Positions 10,285 to 23,000 of a DNA stretch of 64,000 nt are shown here, in pieces. Position numbers and translations under genes: made by a program. How positions within the stretch are numbered: position 1 is the first letter of the stretch; every line of letters starts with the position of its first letter. Source of the DNA: Coccinella septempunctata (taxonomy: Eukaryota > Arthropoda > Insecta > Coleoptera > Coccinellidae). The stretch lies in the NCBI RefSeq assembly GCF_907165205.1, contig NC_058189.1, positions 21,078,001 through 21,142,000 of the forward strand, in the 5' to 3' direction. The notes under the pieces were generated by a model, which ran no database searches, was not told the origin of the DNA, and saw nothing but the letters and a program-made list of their open reading frames with translations.

Positions 10285-10427
10285 TGGCGGTGTCGAGTAG
10301 TTAGTCACAGAATAATAAATACATAGAGAAAAAGTAGCTGAATTCTTCTTCTTTTTTTTTTCCTTATTATGTGCCCGTCTGGCGCCATCTACACATGGAA
10401 CAATCTGACTCTTCCAGTTATTCTATC

Positions 10428-10441
10428 CAGAGATATCTCTG
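10428..10441. mobile_element. 14-bp CAGAG-family micro footprint
   Basis: CAGAGATATCTCTG is flanked by ATTCTATC (10420-10427) and ATTCTATT (10442-10449), a 7 of 8 match. Its ends match the hAT MITE at 2668-2846. A lone CAAAG-family left end starts directly after at 10451. Short and imperfect, so moderate confidence. Confidence 0.45.
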
Positions 10442-10775
10442 ATTCTATTCCAAAGATTATAGGGTTTTATAATATTTGATAATATCCACTTTTTCTTTCT
10501 TGTATCGTTGGTTGCGGTATATTAGTGTTCTGTGATTGCGGTTAAATAGCACAACCACCGTCCGTTTCGCTTACATGAATTTTAAAAAGACACAGAACAT
10601 AAACATCAGAAAAGATAACAAACAACAACGGTGAGTGACTAGACCTCAATCTGTTGACGGTTGTTATGTCGTTTCTAGGGAGGTCGACCTCATGAAACCA
10701 GGGCCTTTGATCAAAGACTTAAGAACGAACATTTCATTTCCTAATTTCTCCTAAATCGAGAAGTCTAATTCAGAT

Positions 10776-10812
10776 CAAAGATTATAGAGTTAACCTAAAT
10801 CCATTATCCTTG
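10776..10812. mobile_element. 37-bp micro hAT-like remnant with perfect 8-bp TSD
   Basis: It begins CAAAGATTATAGAG and ends CATTATCCTTG (inverse CAAGGATAATG, one base off the family end). ATTCAGAT flanks both sides (10768-10775 and 10813-10820). It is the third perfect-duplication micro-element of the CAAAG family in the window. Confidence 0.7.
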
Positions 10813-11740
10813 ATTCAGATCTCGATAGACTCAGGGATGAATATTCAGTCCGCATATTGTGCACCGTCAAGTCATGAGCGAAGTGAGGAAGATGAGGAGA
10901 GGAATAGTAGCCATCGGACAGCAGAGGCAAGGCTTCAATTAGAAGTGGCGGCCTAGCCAGTGTTTCAAGGATATGATTTTTGGAAGGACCGGGTTGTTCC
11001 TGATCTCTCTGAGCTAGCTTAGAGATAAATTTGATCGCAAACCAGAATCTGCGAAATTTAAGTGGTAACTTCCTAGATTCTGCCATAATGATCGGAATGG
11101 GGGTCGATCTCATGTATCCCATATCAACTCGCACTGCACTCGATCCATGAGGGTTTCAGGTCAATTCCCATCATACTAGAAATAGCCATAATCGAGATAC
11201 GGACGAATTATGGACCTGTACAACAACAAAGGCGCCTCAGGTCTCAGGATGAGAACCTCGCCATGTTCTACAGACCGATTACATGACATTTATTCCCTGG
11301 GAAGCTAAAGCACAAATTCGTTCAATAAGCATGATCCGATGTTCCATTCCAGATTTTGATGAATGGTAACTTCCAAATATATTGTATGTTAGACCCACGG
11401 AATATCAGCACCACACAGTTTTAGGGCTGTGTTGGAGTTCAATTTCGCTGTCTTGTGATAGCAGAGATGAGCGATTATTTTATTTGGAGAGATCTCTCCA
11501 AATAGCAACTTCAACTCGAGTTGAAGGTGCTTAGAGGAGGCCCACCTCTCAATCGAGGATAAAGCCTGAGTCATTGTTTGATAAGCCGTTGAGAAATCGG
11601 GCGCCGAGACTACAAGGATGGTATCATCACCGTATTTGAGAACCGTCATACTAGGGATGTTACCAAATGAATGGTAATCTCTAACGAAGAACATTGACCA
11701 GTACAGGACTTTCTTGAGCGCCAAGACCAAGACCAAGAAT
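10790..11740 (-). pseudogene. Old LINE RT fragment, C-terminal half (YGDD)
   Basis: The minus-strand frame at 11389-11736 contains MTVLKYGDDTILVVSAPDFS followed by a helix-rich SSIERWASSKHLQLE, the palm motif and thumb side of a non-LTR reverse transcriptase (YGDD in place of YADD). The frame at 10790-11134 (LPLKFRRFWFAIKFISKL) resembles the post-RT region. Together with 15660-16720 on the same strand it looks like one LINE split by later insertions. Several stops and frame changes; not functional. Confidence 0.6.
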
Positions 11741-11769
11741 CTTCTTAAAATATAGGTCCAGTAGAAATA

Positions 11770-12400
11770 TCTTTCTATTAACTGACTGTGGCTGTCGATG
11801 GGGAATTAGTGCTCAAACATCTGATGAATCTCAAGGAAGCCTCCTCTTCTAATCCTGATGGCCCTTCCCCTTTTACATTGAGAAAGTGCCCATCTGGGCA
11901 CTGTTACATCTGGGCAAAAATAATCCTAAGACTCAATATGTGGCCACCGTTTTGGCCCCCGTTGACAACCATAATGATCTGAATATCATTGTATCCCATC
12001 ATCCCATCAACACGTGGCGTCTGTGGCGGCGAGAGCTATGCGGATGACCTATATGATAGAGAAATCTTTTAGGGGGTGCAGCTTGGCGACGTTTGAATAC
12101 TTTACTGTAGCTACGTGTGTCCTCTGATGGAGTATGCTGGTCCAGTGTGGTGTCCTTTTCTCAGGAGTGATCAACTTGTCCTTGAGTCCATACAGCGTTG
12201 AAACACAAGGATTTCTTTAGGGAGGATGAGGCCCGACTATCATGCTCGTTGAGGCTACTAAATCTGCAAACATTTGGGTATCGACGTGATAGAGGTGATC
12301 TTATTGTGACTGTGACCTATCGGGATATGCACGAATGCTTTGGTGTGAAGCTCGACCACCTCTACATGAGAAGCAGATTTCTTTTTGTTTTTTGGTGTAG
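11770..12400 (+). pseudogene. Plus-strand LINE fragment (RT fingers and C-terminus)
   Basis: Plus-strand frames give VLKHLMNLKEASSSNPDGPS (RT finger segment), a YADD-like AYADDLYD at about 12030-12055, and LMEYAGPVWCPFLRSDQLVL with RRDRGDLIVT downstream, typical of the C-terminal region of CR1/Rex1-type LINE proteins. Large internal deletions and stops. It lies in opposite orientation to the LINEs on both sides. Confidence 0.55.
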
Positions 12401-12499
12401 CAGGGGGAAAATCTGCAAACAGACGAACACACCCTCTGCTGAGGGGGAACAGTGTGGGGATTCTCACTCTCTGAGCTCGAGACCCACTAAAAACCCTTA

Positions 12500-15420
12500 A
12501 CTGCTTCTTCATAGGTTCCGGGCATTTTGCCTATTAACCAGTTGACTCTTATGGTTTCTGGACTCTCACACGATCATAGTCGTGTTGATAGTTGTATGCT
12601 GCCTATAGCTTTTATAGGTTAAGCTCTTCTTTGGTTACATTTAAATCCTTAACTGATCTCTCGGTCTTCGGTGGTAGGTTCTTGACCTTCTAGCTTCTTC
12701 CGTTGGATCGTAGTCGACTAATCTTCGTAGTTCCTCATTTGGATGTTGTTTGGCTTTGTCGAATATCCTTTCCGCCTTTCTCTTCATAAATTCTGTAACT
12801 GGTTCCCATTCCAAGACCTTGTAGATTTGTTTGTTCCTAACAAACCAGAGTATGTCCATTGCCATTCTAAGGAGTTTATTCTCAGTGGCCTGTATTCTCT
12901 TGATGTGGGTTTTGGCTGCGAAGCCCCATGCCGCCGATCCATATGTGAGTTGTGGTCGCGCAATAGTTTTAATCATCGTCAACTTGATGTTCTTATTCAT
13001 ATGACTTCTTCTGCCTATGAGTGGATAAAGTTTGCTCATTGCGGCTTTTGTTTTATCAACAGCACATTTGATGTGGTTTTTCCATGTAAGTCCTCTGTCA
13101 AGCGTCACTCCTAGGTATGTTGCTTCATTTTTCCATTCAACCTCTTCTCCATCAACTTCAAGGTTTTCTTCCATCCTCAATCTTCTCTTTTGCAGTAATA
13201 TTGCTTGAGTCTTTCTTCCATTGATTTGGATTTTCCATTTGATGCACCATTTGAGTAATTCATCTATGGCTTCCTGCAGTCTCCGGTGTATGATCTCTGG
13301 GCGTCGATGTCTGAACGCTATTCCTGTGTCATCTGCGTACAAGGTGAGCATATTTCTAGCATTCTTCGGGATATCATAAACGTATATTACGTAAAGCAGA
13401 GGTCCAAGTACCTATCCTTGAGGCACTCCCGCTTCCAATTGTCTGGTTTGAGAGGTTGCTCCATCTATCTTCACATAAAAGTTTCTATTCCTCACATAGT
13501 TCCTTATAATCTTCCATAGCTTGGTCGAATATCCTGCTTTTTTCATCTTGTAGATTAGGCCTTCCTGCCATACTCTATCAAAAGCTCTCTCGATATCCAT
13601 CAGAACTAATCCTGTGGCCTGTTTGGTCTGCATTCCTTCGGTGACGTATTCTATGAGCCGTAGTAATTGGAGTTCAGTCGAGTGTTCTCGTCGAAATCCA
13701 AATTGTTCGGGTGGAATTATCTTCAACATTTCTGTTTCCTCATTCAGCCTTTTGGCGATAACCCTCTCGACGACTTTTCCTAGTGCTGATATTAGGCTGA
13801 TTGGTCTATAATTTTGAGGAAATTTCCGTTCCTTTCCAGGCTTGTTGAAAACTATCATTTCTGCAGTTTTCCATCTCTTTGGGTAGTATTCGGTCCTCAT
13901 CACTCCGTTTGTTATATTCGTCAAGGCTGCTATTCCTTTTCTAGGCAATTTCTTCAACATATAATTCGTTATCCTATCTTCTCCCGGTGCTTTCCGGTTT
14001 TTCAGTTTCATTATCATCTCTTTGATTTCTGTTGGTGAAGCCGGTTTTGGAATGATTTCGGTTTCCGGTGGTTCCATCATCAGTTCTTCGTTTGCCTCCA
14101 CTTCTTCTTCTAGATCTTCATTGTCATTATCATTTCGGTAATTTATTCTGGCTTCTCTCTCAATTGAGTCGGCCAGTGCTTCGGCTTTCTCAAGTCTCGT
14201 ATATACCATTCCGTTTGCTCCATGCAGTGGAGGTATAACTGTCCGTTCTCGTCGTAAGCGTTTTTGCATTTTCCAAGCCGAGTGATCTATTGTATTCAGT
14301 TCCCTTAATCTCTGGTGCCATCTGTTATTACGCAGTTCTGTTGAAGCATTTTTCAATATCTGACTATGCTTATTCAGTTTCTTATTGTCTTCTTCTCGTT
14401 TTGTTGTTCTGTAGATTTTCCTGAGTCTTCTGTTCTTTTTTATAAGTTCCTTTATATCCCTTGGCGTATCTCCGTGTGAATGTTTCGGAATTGGTTTCCT
14501 TATTCTCTTGGTGCTTTCTTCATAGGCTTCCTTTATTTGATTTTCCAATTTTTCAACTGCTTCATCTAATTCATCCCGGGTGTTTATTTGGGGAATTTCC
14601 GTGATTTTCTCCTGAAGTAAATTCTTATATTTCTCCCAGTCTGTGCGATCCTTGGTTTGTGTCTCTTCTTCGTTTCTTGGGCCATGTCCCACTATGAATT
14701 CTATGGGATTGTGGTCTGAAGTTCCGTCTTCTATTGTATCAATGCTGATTTCTTCAGTGATGTCTTTCATTACGACAATGTCCAGTACATCGGTACTCTT
14801 GGTATGTAGGTCAGTATATCAGGTCCTATCACAACTGCATTAAGTTTTTCAGCATAAATCTTCAGTCTTCTCCCGTTGGTAATTTCCACCCTACTGTTCC
14901 ATTCCTGCGATTTGCAGTTGAGATCACCAATTATGATTTTCGGTTGTCTTCCTTCTAGTAGCATTTTCAGATCCTCTTCCAGCATGTCCTTATCCGGTGA
15001 TTTATAAGTCGAAATAATCTTCACTTGTCCTCCATTGGTATTCACAATAATCGACAGCTTGACCATTGAATATTTGGTCGAAATGGTGATCCATATTCCT
15101 TCTAGCCAGTATAGCAACGCCACCTGTGCTGTTAGGTCTATCATTTCTGTAGATATCGTAATTGGGAAATGCTATCCGAACGTTGGGGTTAAGTCTTGTT
15201 TCTTGGAGAGCTATGACATCCGGTCTCTTCTCTTCAATCAGTTCTTCGAATTCTGGTCTGCGGGCATGAGAAGCAGAACACAGCTCCGTAGCCATGCCTT
15301 TAAATTGCCGAAAGAGAATTTCAAGACCACGCCAAGGAAAACGTTTCTGTCCAATAGAATTTTTGGACGGAGCAATTTCCGTTAACGCCTTCAAGAACCG
15401 ACTTGACAGGTTTATTCGGG
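12500..15420 (-). mobile_element. Jockey-type LINE ORF2 (endonuclease + RT), degraded
   Basis: The minus-strand ORF2 has an apurinic-endonuclease part at 15394-14770 (IALQETRLNP, YDIYRND, STGGVAILARR, then IIIGDLNCKSQEWNS and SDHNPIEF) and a reverse transcriptase at 14770-12641 (LKNRKAPGEDRITNYMLKK, NYRPISLISALGKVVERVI, LMDIERAFDRVWQEGL, LEAGVPQG, then LTLYADDTGIAFR). It is broken by a frameshift near 15070, another near 14790, and one in-frame TAG at about 13412-13414 between VPQG and VLGPLLY, where S or another residue is normally found. The C-terminus ends at the stop at 12641. The promoter-side 5' end is not seen. It has inserted into the older LINE on the same strand. Confidence 0.85.
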
Positions 15421-15530
15421 ATCAGAGTTAACTTTGGATGAGTGTGTATGATTTTCATCTTATTTTGTACTTTTGTGTTTATGGGTGAGAAACCATACTC
15501 TTATTGTTTATTAATAATAATAATAATAAC

Positions 15531-15645
15531 AGAGCTTATTCCTTTTGATATCTGAGATATCTGGGATAAGTGAATTTTCCTCTGGAGAGGAGTGTGAAAG
15601 CCGCAAGGCTAAAGTCATAATAATAACTTCATTACAATTGAATGA
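15531..15645 (+). mobile_element. Short 3' end of an R4-like LINE
   Basis: The block TTTTGATATCTGAGATATCT through GGAGAGGAGTGTGAAAGCCG recurs in inverse at 56795-56865 at the 3' end of the R4-like element, and more divergently at 55160-55245. Here only about 110 bp remain, preceded by an ATT-rich run. It separates the two halves of the older minus-strand LINE. Confidence 0.65.
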
Positions 15646-15649
15646 GGAG

Positions 15650-16720
15650 TATATGGACGAAATCAAGAGTGTCATTTGTTGATTTTCCTTTGCGAAGGTC
15701 GTTGAATGCTTCATACAATTTCTCTAACCTTACAGCCACCAGGGATTTGAGGGTCTTCAGAAGAAAAGAAGCAACAGTCAGTGCTATCGGTCTGTAACTA
15801 AAGTAGATCATTAGGGTCCTTCTTAGGTTTACAGATGGGGATAACTAACACTTCAGTGAGCGATGGACAAACTGAGGGTCGTTCAGACAAAGAGGTTCTC
15901 TGGTTTAGAAGATTGTTCAGTAGTTGTTTGGCCTGGAGGGAAGGTATTTCAACATGGTATAAGTGATACCATCCAATCCTGGGGCAGGGTCCTTTTTTGA
16001 TTTGATTCAGGATGATACTTCATCCAACGTGATTACAGGGAAAGATACGCGTAAAGGTGGATGAATTCTGGATGGTGGTCCCTGAGGGGTTCCGGGCCCG
16101 GATGGACACAATATTTCAAGAACTTCCTGGCCACAAGAGGGAACGGAAACCGAAGTAGCCGGGGGTCGAGCACCAAATTTTAATTTTTTTACATCGGGTC
16201 CGATGTAAAAATGGTTTGTCGGATTTTGTTCCTCGTTAGCACTTGGATGTTCTTTGCATAGTCATGGTTCTTTGCTCGTAGAAATCGCTCAATGGATGGA
16301 TCCTTAAAGTAGGCCTTAAACGCTTGCGATCTTTTTCTGACGAGGGCAGAGAGCTCGTCATTCCACCATGATCTTCTATAAGGAGAATGGCGGGGTTGAT
16401 GCTATCTAGGGATAGATTGTTCAGCCGCCTCCAATACTCGATATCTAAACTCCTGCAGGGAACTGGGGGCCTGTGACTTCATACTGTCAATAAAGTCAAA
16501 TCAAATGTATATTAGTGTTCTGTGCTGTCAATGACGAATCGCTTGTATTTGGACCAATCCGCTGTGCCTATGCTAAACTTTCTAGTGAAGAAATGGGAAC
16601 TGTGTGAGGGAATTTGGGAACCCATGCCAATGGAAGTCAAGGTTGGCAGAAGGTCACTTCGACCTTCGACCTGGATCTGGGATAACTTTCCATGAAGAGA
16701 TGAACCCGATATCATTAGAG
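15650..16720 (-). pseudogene. Old LINE fragment, endonuclease end to RT fingers
   Basis: Minus-strand frames give TADWSKYKRFV (16512-16715), SWWNDELSALVRKRSQAFKA (about 16300-16370), KDPAPGLDGITYTMLKYLPS (about 15930-16000), and LRKGKSTNDTLDFVHILL (about 15660-15710). This is the linker and fingers region of an I/R1/Jockey-like LINE. Many stops and frameshifts. It runs up to the insertion at 15645 and probably continues at 11740. Confidence 0.6.
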
Positions 16721-17003
16721 CACAAGGTTATGTTAGGAGCGCTTAGGTTCGCGTTCGGAGGCTGCCCTCATTCAATATACAATATGCCATGTGTTTTGTG
16801 ATGATATCATATGACTAGAGTTCGATAAAAGATAGAAAAAGAATACTAGAGTTCTGTGTATATGTGGGAATTCGTGTTCTGTGGTGTTCTTTAACTTGAG
16901 GTTATGTATTTGTGTCAGTGTTCAGTGTTGTGTGTGCGAAAATTTCGAATCAGCTGTGTTTTGAATACTTTCTCATTATTTATTTGGATTTCAATTTTTC
17001 AAA
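16721..17003 (+). promoter_or_regulatory. Likely POLR3A promoter and 5'UTR
   Basis: This is the unique-looking sequence between LINE debris and the POLR3A start codon. GTCAGTGTTCAGTG at about 16914-16927 contains insect Initiator-like TCAGT motifs; no convincing TATA box was seen. The start site is not proven by the sequence. Confidence 0.3.
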
Positions 17004-17047
17004 ATGCCGAAAGATCAGTTCAGAGAAATACATGTTGCTAAGGATAT
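17004..17047 (+). CDS. POLR3A: POLR3A exon 1 (coding part), residues 1-15
   Basis: ATG at 17004 gives MPKDQFREIHVAKD plus two bases of I15; donor GTGAGT-like (GTGAGTTC). Matches the conserved RPC1 N-terminus. Confidence 0.93.
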
Positions 17048-20000
17048 GTGAGTTCCACTTGCAGATATTTTGTAGATATTTAATTGTAATTCCAAGAAAA
17101 TAAACCGTTTATATTGTATTATTTTTTCATACTTGATGAAACTCCATAATAATTGGTAAAAGTTCAGTTATACTTCCTCTGATTTTGTTGTCAATTTTTT
17201 TTAGTTAAGGTTTCGTGTGATCAATTAAGTATACAAGTCAACCTGGACATAGCAGCAAGCAATAAAAATTGTATAACTATTTTTCTGTTCCACCAAAACT
17301 CAAAATGAAACATTATCTTCTTTTTTATTTATTTTATGTTTGTGATGCTTTTTGGAAATACATATTATAATTTTTATACAATACCGAATTTCAGAATTCA
17401 TGCAATTGTTTCAGATCCGCCATCAAGTTTTGTGTCGACAGTCCCTCAGATATGCAAATGCATGCTCGCCTCCAAATTTTTCAAACAAATATGTACGATC
17501 AAGGACCACGAACTCCAGTTCCCTATGGAGTCTTAGATAGAAGACTGGTGAGTTAATCTATTTTATTATTTAATCTATCATTAATAATTCATAATAATGA
17601 TACACTGTTTGAAAATTGAGGTGAATAATTTGAATACATGTAATAATGTATAAGTGGAAATAAAAACACAATTTTGCATATTTACTGATGTATTAAGTTA
17701 GATGTCAACAAAGGCTCAACCTGACTCAAATGAAAACAGTTATAGTTTCTTGGGCGTGTTGGTGGGATCTACCAGACCTGCCACCGCGACTAAAGCAGTT
17801 GCAGTCATTTGTGGCACGAAAACAAGCTCAGAGAGCTAAGCTTCTCCCTCCAGTCCCATCAGCGTAAAGAAATGAATTATGTCAGATGGGGAGTGAATCA
17901 TGAGTTCAACTGATCCAGCTTGAGTATCCTAAAGATTCCAAGTCTGATTCTATCTGCCATCGGGCAATCACAGAGGATATGCTCAATGGTTTTGTCCTCC
18001 ACCTGGCAAAGCCTGAAGAGTGTTTCATTGACAATGTTGAGTTTGTGTTAGTAAGCTTTGATTCTGCAATTTCCTGTGAAGGCAGTCATTATAGATTGGT
18101 TCTTAAAAAGCCCAGCCTATGTTGGTGTGTTTACTGGGAAGCACAGAGATGTCCCTGTGCCATACCGAAAGCACTGTGCTAATACTCTGGGACCCTCTGT
18201 TCATTCAAATATTCCCTTTGTCTAAAATTGTTATGTTATTCATTGCAATTTCTGCCATTGTGATAGCCTATTTTCTGGTATATCTATAAAACACAGATAA
18301 CAGAATCTATGAAATTCAGTTCTGGATAAGCTGTCAAGTTTATTCCTGTCAAAAAATGTGATGGGGTCAACGCATTCAAGTTTGTCAATAAAAAGAATGA
18401 TTTGTCTAAACCCTTTGGCGTCTACCATTATCATATATGATTAAATGATTTGAGCCTTTTTTTGGTAGTAACAATTTATTTATACTGCTATTAATCTCTG
18501 CTCGACTAGTTTCGGTGATTGTAAATCACCATTTTCAAGAGCCAGTAACAAGACAGGATGCAGCAGTCGAGCTACAATTCCCCATTTAGGCCGAACAATC
18601 GACCAAAACACATTCCAAGAAAACAAAAATTATTGTTTTCTATATGCCCGATTGAAATATAAATCATTGTTTCTAATTGACTGGGCATAGGCGCATGATT
18701 TTCGCTACTTCTTTCACTGCTTAATAATTTCAAAGCACCAGTGCAGCGTATCGTTGAATTCGGTACCGAATATCAGTCCCGAATTTAATGACGTCACTCG
18801 GAGTTGGACACGAGTCCCGAGTCAGGACTCTAGTCACAGCCTAAAAAGAAAGGTTAGGAACATAATTAAGAATTGCCTCAACTTTAGTCAATAGAAGTCC
18901 TTAAAAAAAAGAATTATTACACGCAATTTTTTTCAAATATAATTTTCATTTTTTATACAAGACTCCCATAAAACAACAACATTAGGAGCACAAATAGAAT
19001 CCACAATTCTCATATTTGATTATGAAACCCATAGCTCTTGTTAACTTAATGAAGGTTGATAATCAGTAAAAATTTTAACGAAATTTTTATCAATTGCAAT
19101 GGTATTTGATATATTGTTTGTTTCAGGTATTTCAAAATCAATAATATCATTTTCTATCACCCGCTTTTTATTTTTATGTGAAAACAACTAATGACAATTG
19201 ACAAAACATATTAATTATATCATATTATCCTGATTCTCCGTAGGTAGGTACCGAAGTACCTCAGAAGCTTTGTGAGCTTGTACTAGTTCAGAGAACCAGT
19301 TGTGTTCTGTGTAGGCTTTGTTACTATGTCCTTACGCCACCTTAGGCACAGCACTATTAATTTAAACCCAACAGTGAATGGTGGCCCGTACCTGTATCGA
19401 CTAGAAAATTTCAACTCTAGCCCGGAATAGAACTCAGTACCTTGCGGTTGCGATATACTGAGCCGACGCTTTAACATCCAAGGCACGGATTGATATTTCT
19501 TTTAGAGTAAAGCTGCGTTTACATTAGCGAAATTTCCCTCGCGAAATATTTGCGCGAGGAAATTTCGCCTAGTGTAGACGCCTCCCTCACCGCGAGGAAT
19601 TGCGGGGCGAGGGCCCTCGCTGCGAGCCACAGGTCTGTCGGTTTTTGTCCGCGCATCGAAGGGTTTCGCTCATCGAATTTCGCATAGTGTAAACGTGGTA
19701 CACAATCTCCGTACTGACTGCGAAACAAAAACTGAAGGCGGCTCGCTCCACTCGCGAAAGATTTTGCTCTTAATTGCGCTTTGTTTTGGGAACTGCGAAA
19801 TTTCACTCGATGCGAATAATTGATGCCCGAGTGATTTTCGCGAGGAAATTTCGCTAATGTAAACGCAGCTTAAGACATCTTGACACTCCGGTTAAGGTTG
19901 TAGAACTACTTTTGAATTTTGGATTTTTTTTCGGCCATAATTCTACTCTAAAGCCCGTTTGCAACAGCCTAGAATTCTCTAGAAAATTTACTCTAGATTT

Positions 20001-23000
20001 CATGCGCCGTGAATTCTTTACCGTTACATACGCAATTTCGGTAGAATTCTCTGTTCAGTTGCATACAAAATAATCTTTGCCGTTTTCTTAACAAAATTTG
20101 GTAGAGAATTCTCCAGAGAATTCTGGCTCTTACAAACGGGCTTAATATCAGGCAAATATATTACCCCAATTACAATTTTTTTGTTCCCCAATTTTTAGAG
20201 AAATTGGGGTTCTGCTAGCTTAACGTTAAGCTAGCCGAACCCGAAAGCTAATCGAACATTTAGCAAAAATCTGACATCAACATTTTCGGCCCATTCTCTC
20301 ATTCGAACTCAGCGCGGATTTCCCTTGAATGCGTTGAAAAAAAAATGAGTTCTGCTAGCTTTACCATTAATCTAGCAGAACCATACCGCTAATATTATAT
20401 TTATCCAGAATCTGATCATACCATACTTTCCGGCTAATTTTAGGCTAATTTATTACCTTAGTATAAATACGGGCTAACTTAAAGCTAATTTATTACCCCA
20501 GTAAAATTTTTTTAGTTTCAATTGTGAGAGAAATTGCGAGATCTTCAACCTCGAAGTTTTGCCAGCAAGACCAAATCGATAACCAATGGTTTTTCAAAAA
20601 TCTGATTACATAACAGTTTCGGGCCCATTTTAGGCTCTCATTCGAACCCAGTGCGGATTTCCCTTGAATACGTTTTTTTTTAATGGGTTCCGCTAGCTTT
20701 ACCGTTAAGCTAGAAGAACCAAACCGCTATTACTATATTTATCCAGAATCTGATCACACTATACTTTCAGGCTATTTTATTACCCCAGTAAAAAATTTAT
20801 GCTCTCTACTTATTGGAGGAATCGGAGGTTCCACTAAGCCAACTATTGATTTATTGGACGAAACCGATAATCGATTGTTTATCCAGAATCTGATTTTATC
20901 ATATTCTCAGACCGACTTTGGTCTCATTTATTACCCCAGTAATATTCTTTTTGCTCTCCGATTATTTATTGGAGTAATCGTGGGTAATCATCCTTTAGAA
21001 TGTGTATTAAAGCTCATGGTAGCCACTTCAAACATCTTTTGTAATACTAAAATAAACAAACGATTTTATAAAATTGTTATTTTGTATCGTTTTCTTTCAT
21101 TATTAAACCCCACAGGTGTGAAATCAATATTTTTGAGTTTATTTAAGTAATGAAGTAATTTTCAGCTTTTTTTGTAACTTAGAAAAAGGTCTTGATTCAA
21201 GGTAATTGGAATTCATTTTTAGCTTTTTTTCTTAATCACAAAAAATCACTTCATTACGTGAAATTCACTTAAAAATATTAATTTCATAGGTATAGGGCTT
21301 AAAAATGAAAGAAAACGAGAGAAAATAATTTAAAAATATCGTTTCACCGAATTAAGTTTTACAGAAGGGGTTCAAAGTGTGGATCAAGAGCTCTACTAGG
21401 TGCTCTATACCTTCTAATGAATGATTTTATTCAATCTGCTTGCATGTATTATTTCAGTTGCTGAAAATAATTTAAAAAAACTGGAAATATAGTGAGTTAT
21501 AACATTTCAAAATCTCAGTGAAACGGGCAATATTTTTCTTGCTTTGGCACTCAGGTCCCCATATTATTTTATATATATATTTTTGAAAACGTTACCACCC
21601 TCTATCTCAAAAGGTTAGACATTTAGGACATACGTTCATATAAAGTTTTTTTCTTAGAATTGGCCCAAAAATCACCCCCATAAATATTGACATTCAATTA
21701 GGAAACACCCTGTATATTGCAAAAGTCGCAGGAAACACTTAGTTATCGTTAGACGATCTAAACTTGGCCCGGTACACAACCCTGATGAATGGAACCTGGG
21801 TGTGGGGAATTTGGGGAGTATATATAAGATATACCTTTGTGAATATGTATTACGGCCAATAAGGATCTCGACATATCGCTAATGAAATAAGTAGCCCATC
21901 TATATAAAAATAGATGATCCCAGCCCGTGCGTTGTTGCTGAAATATTTCAGTTCAATATTGAGTTTGAATGTATTATTTTTGCAGCTGCTCGTAATTCAG
22001 TCAGATATACACGACCTACAATGTGACCGTTCGAAACGATGATGGTATGAGCCATCAGTTGTTTTTCGTTTTCCATCGGAGGAAATTTCACCCAACGGAT
22101 TTCTGTTTCGTAAATATGGTATAATGAAAGAAAACGAGACAAAATAACAATTTTAAAATATCGTTTCATTCTATAAAGTTTACAAATGATGTTTAAATTG
22201 GCCACCATGAGTTCTAAAACATACTCTATAGTCTACAGTCTACACCTTCTAAAACCGTGTGCACCGAATTATTTAAGGCGAGATTAACGTTAATACTGGA
22301 TTACTTCTCTGATTTCTATAGCAGTTACCATAGCAATCACCGAATTAACGTTAATCCTGTCTTAAATAAGTCGGTGCAATCGGGTTCTAATGAATCATTG
22401 CTTTATTGCATATCAACAATTTTGAGATAAGTATCGTAACATTTAATAAAATTTCACTAAAGGTGCTCTAAGTCGCCACCATGAGATTCAGTACATACCT
22501 TCTTATGGATGATTGCTTTATTTTGCTTGCATTTCTCATTTTAGCTGCTAAAAATTTTAGAGACGAGGTTAACATTAAACTAGACTTCAACTAATTGCAA
22601 TAGGAATTTATTTTGCTGAAAATATGGAGAGTTATACCATTTCGGAGTCGCAATGAAAAGGGCTTGTTTTTCCTTGCATTGGCACTCGGGTAACCATATT
22701 ATTTTTTACACTACGCTAGGTTGAACTTAAAAAAAAATAAGCGAAAAGGAAAATTTGAGTTATATATTTTTTCATGAAAATGAAAATGGGGCGCATGACA
22801 TTAATTACGGCATGTTTATGAGTTTTAGCAGAGGTTAGCGTAAACGGAGTATTATACAATTTGGTGTATGATCCCTAAACTCTTCAAAAAAGATTCGGAA
22901 ACTGCATGTATAGTATAGCCCAAAAAACCTGCAATTTTTAAATGAGACAATGATTAACCATATAGCTTTGTGATCAATTGATTGAATTGTCACGATTCTC

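Noticed and set aside
19400..19500. Functional tRNA gene
   Set aside because: A- and B-box-like motifs exist, but no complete cloverleaf or anticodon arm could be drawn; treated as a SINE candidate.
20683..21150. 155-codon frame in POLR3A intron 2
   Set aside because: It is composed of tandem repeat units and has no recognisable domain.
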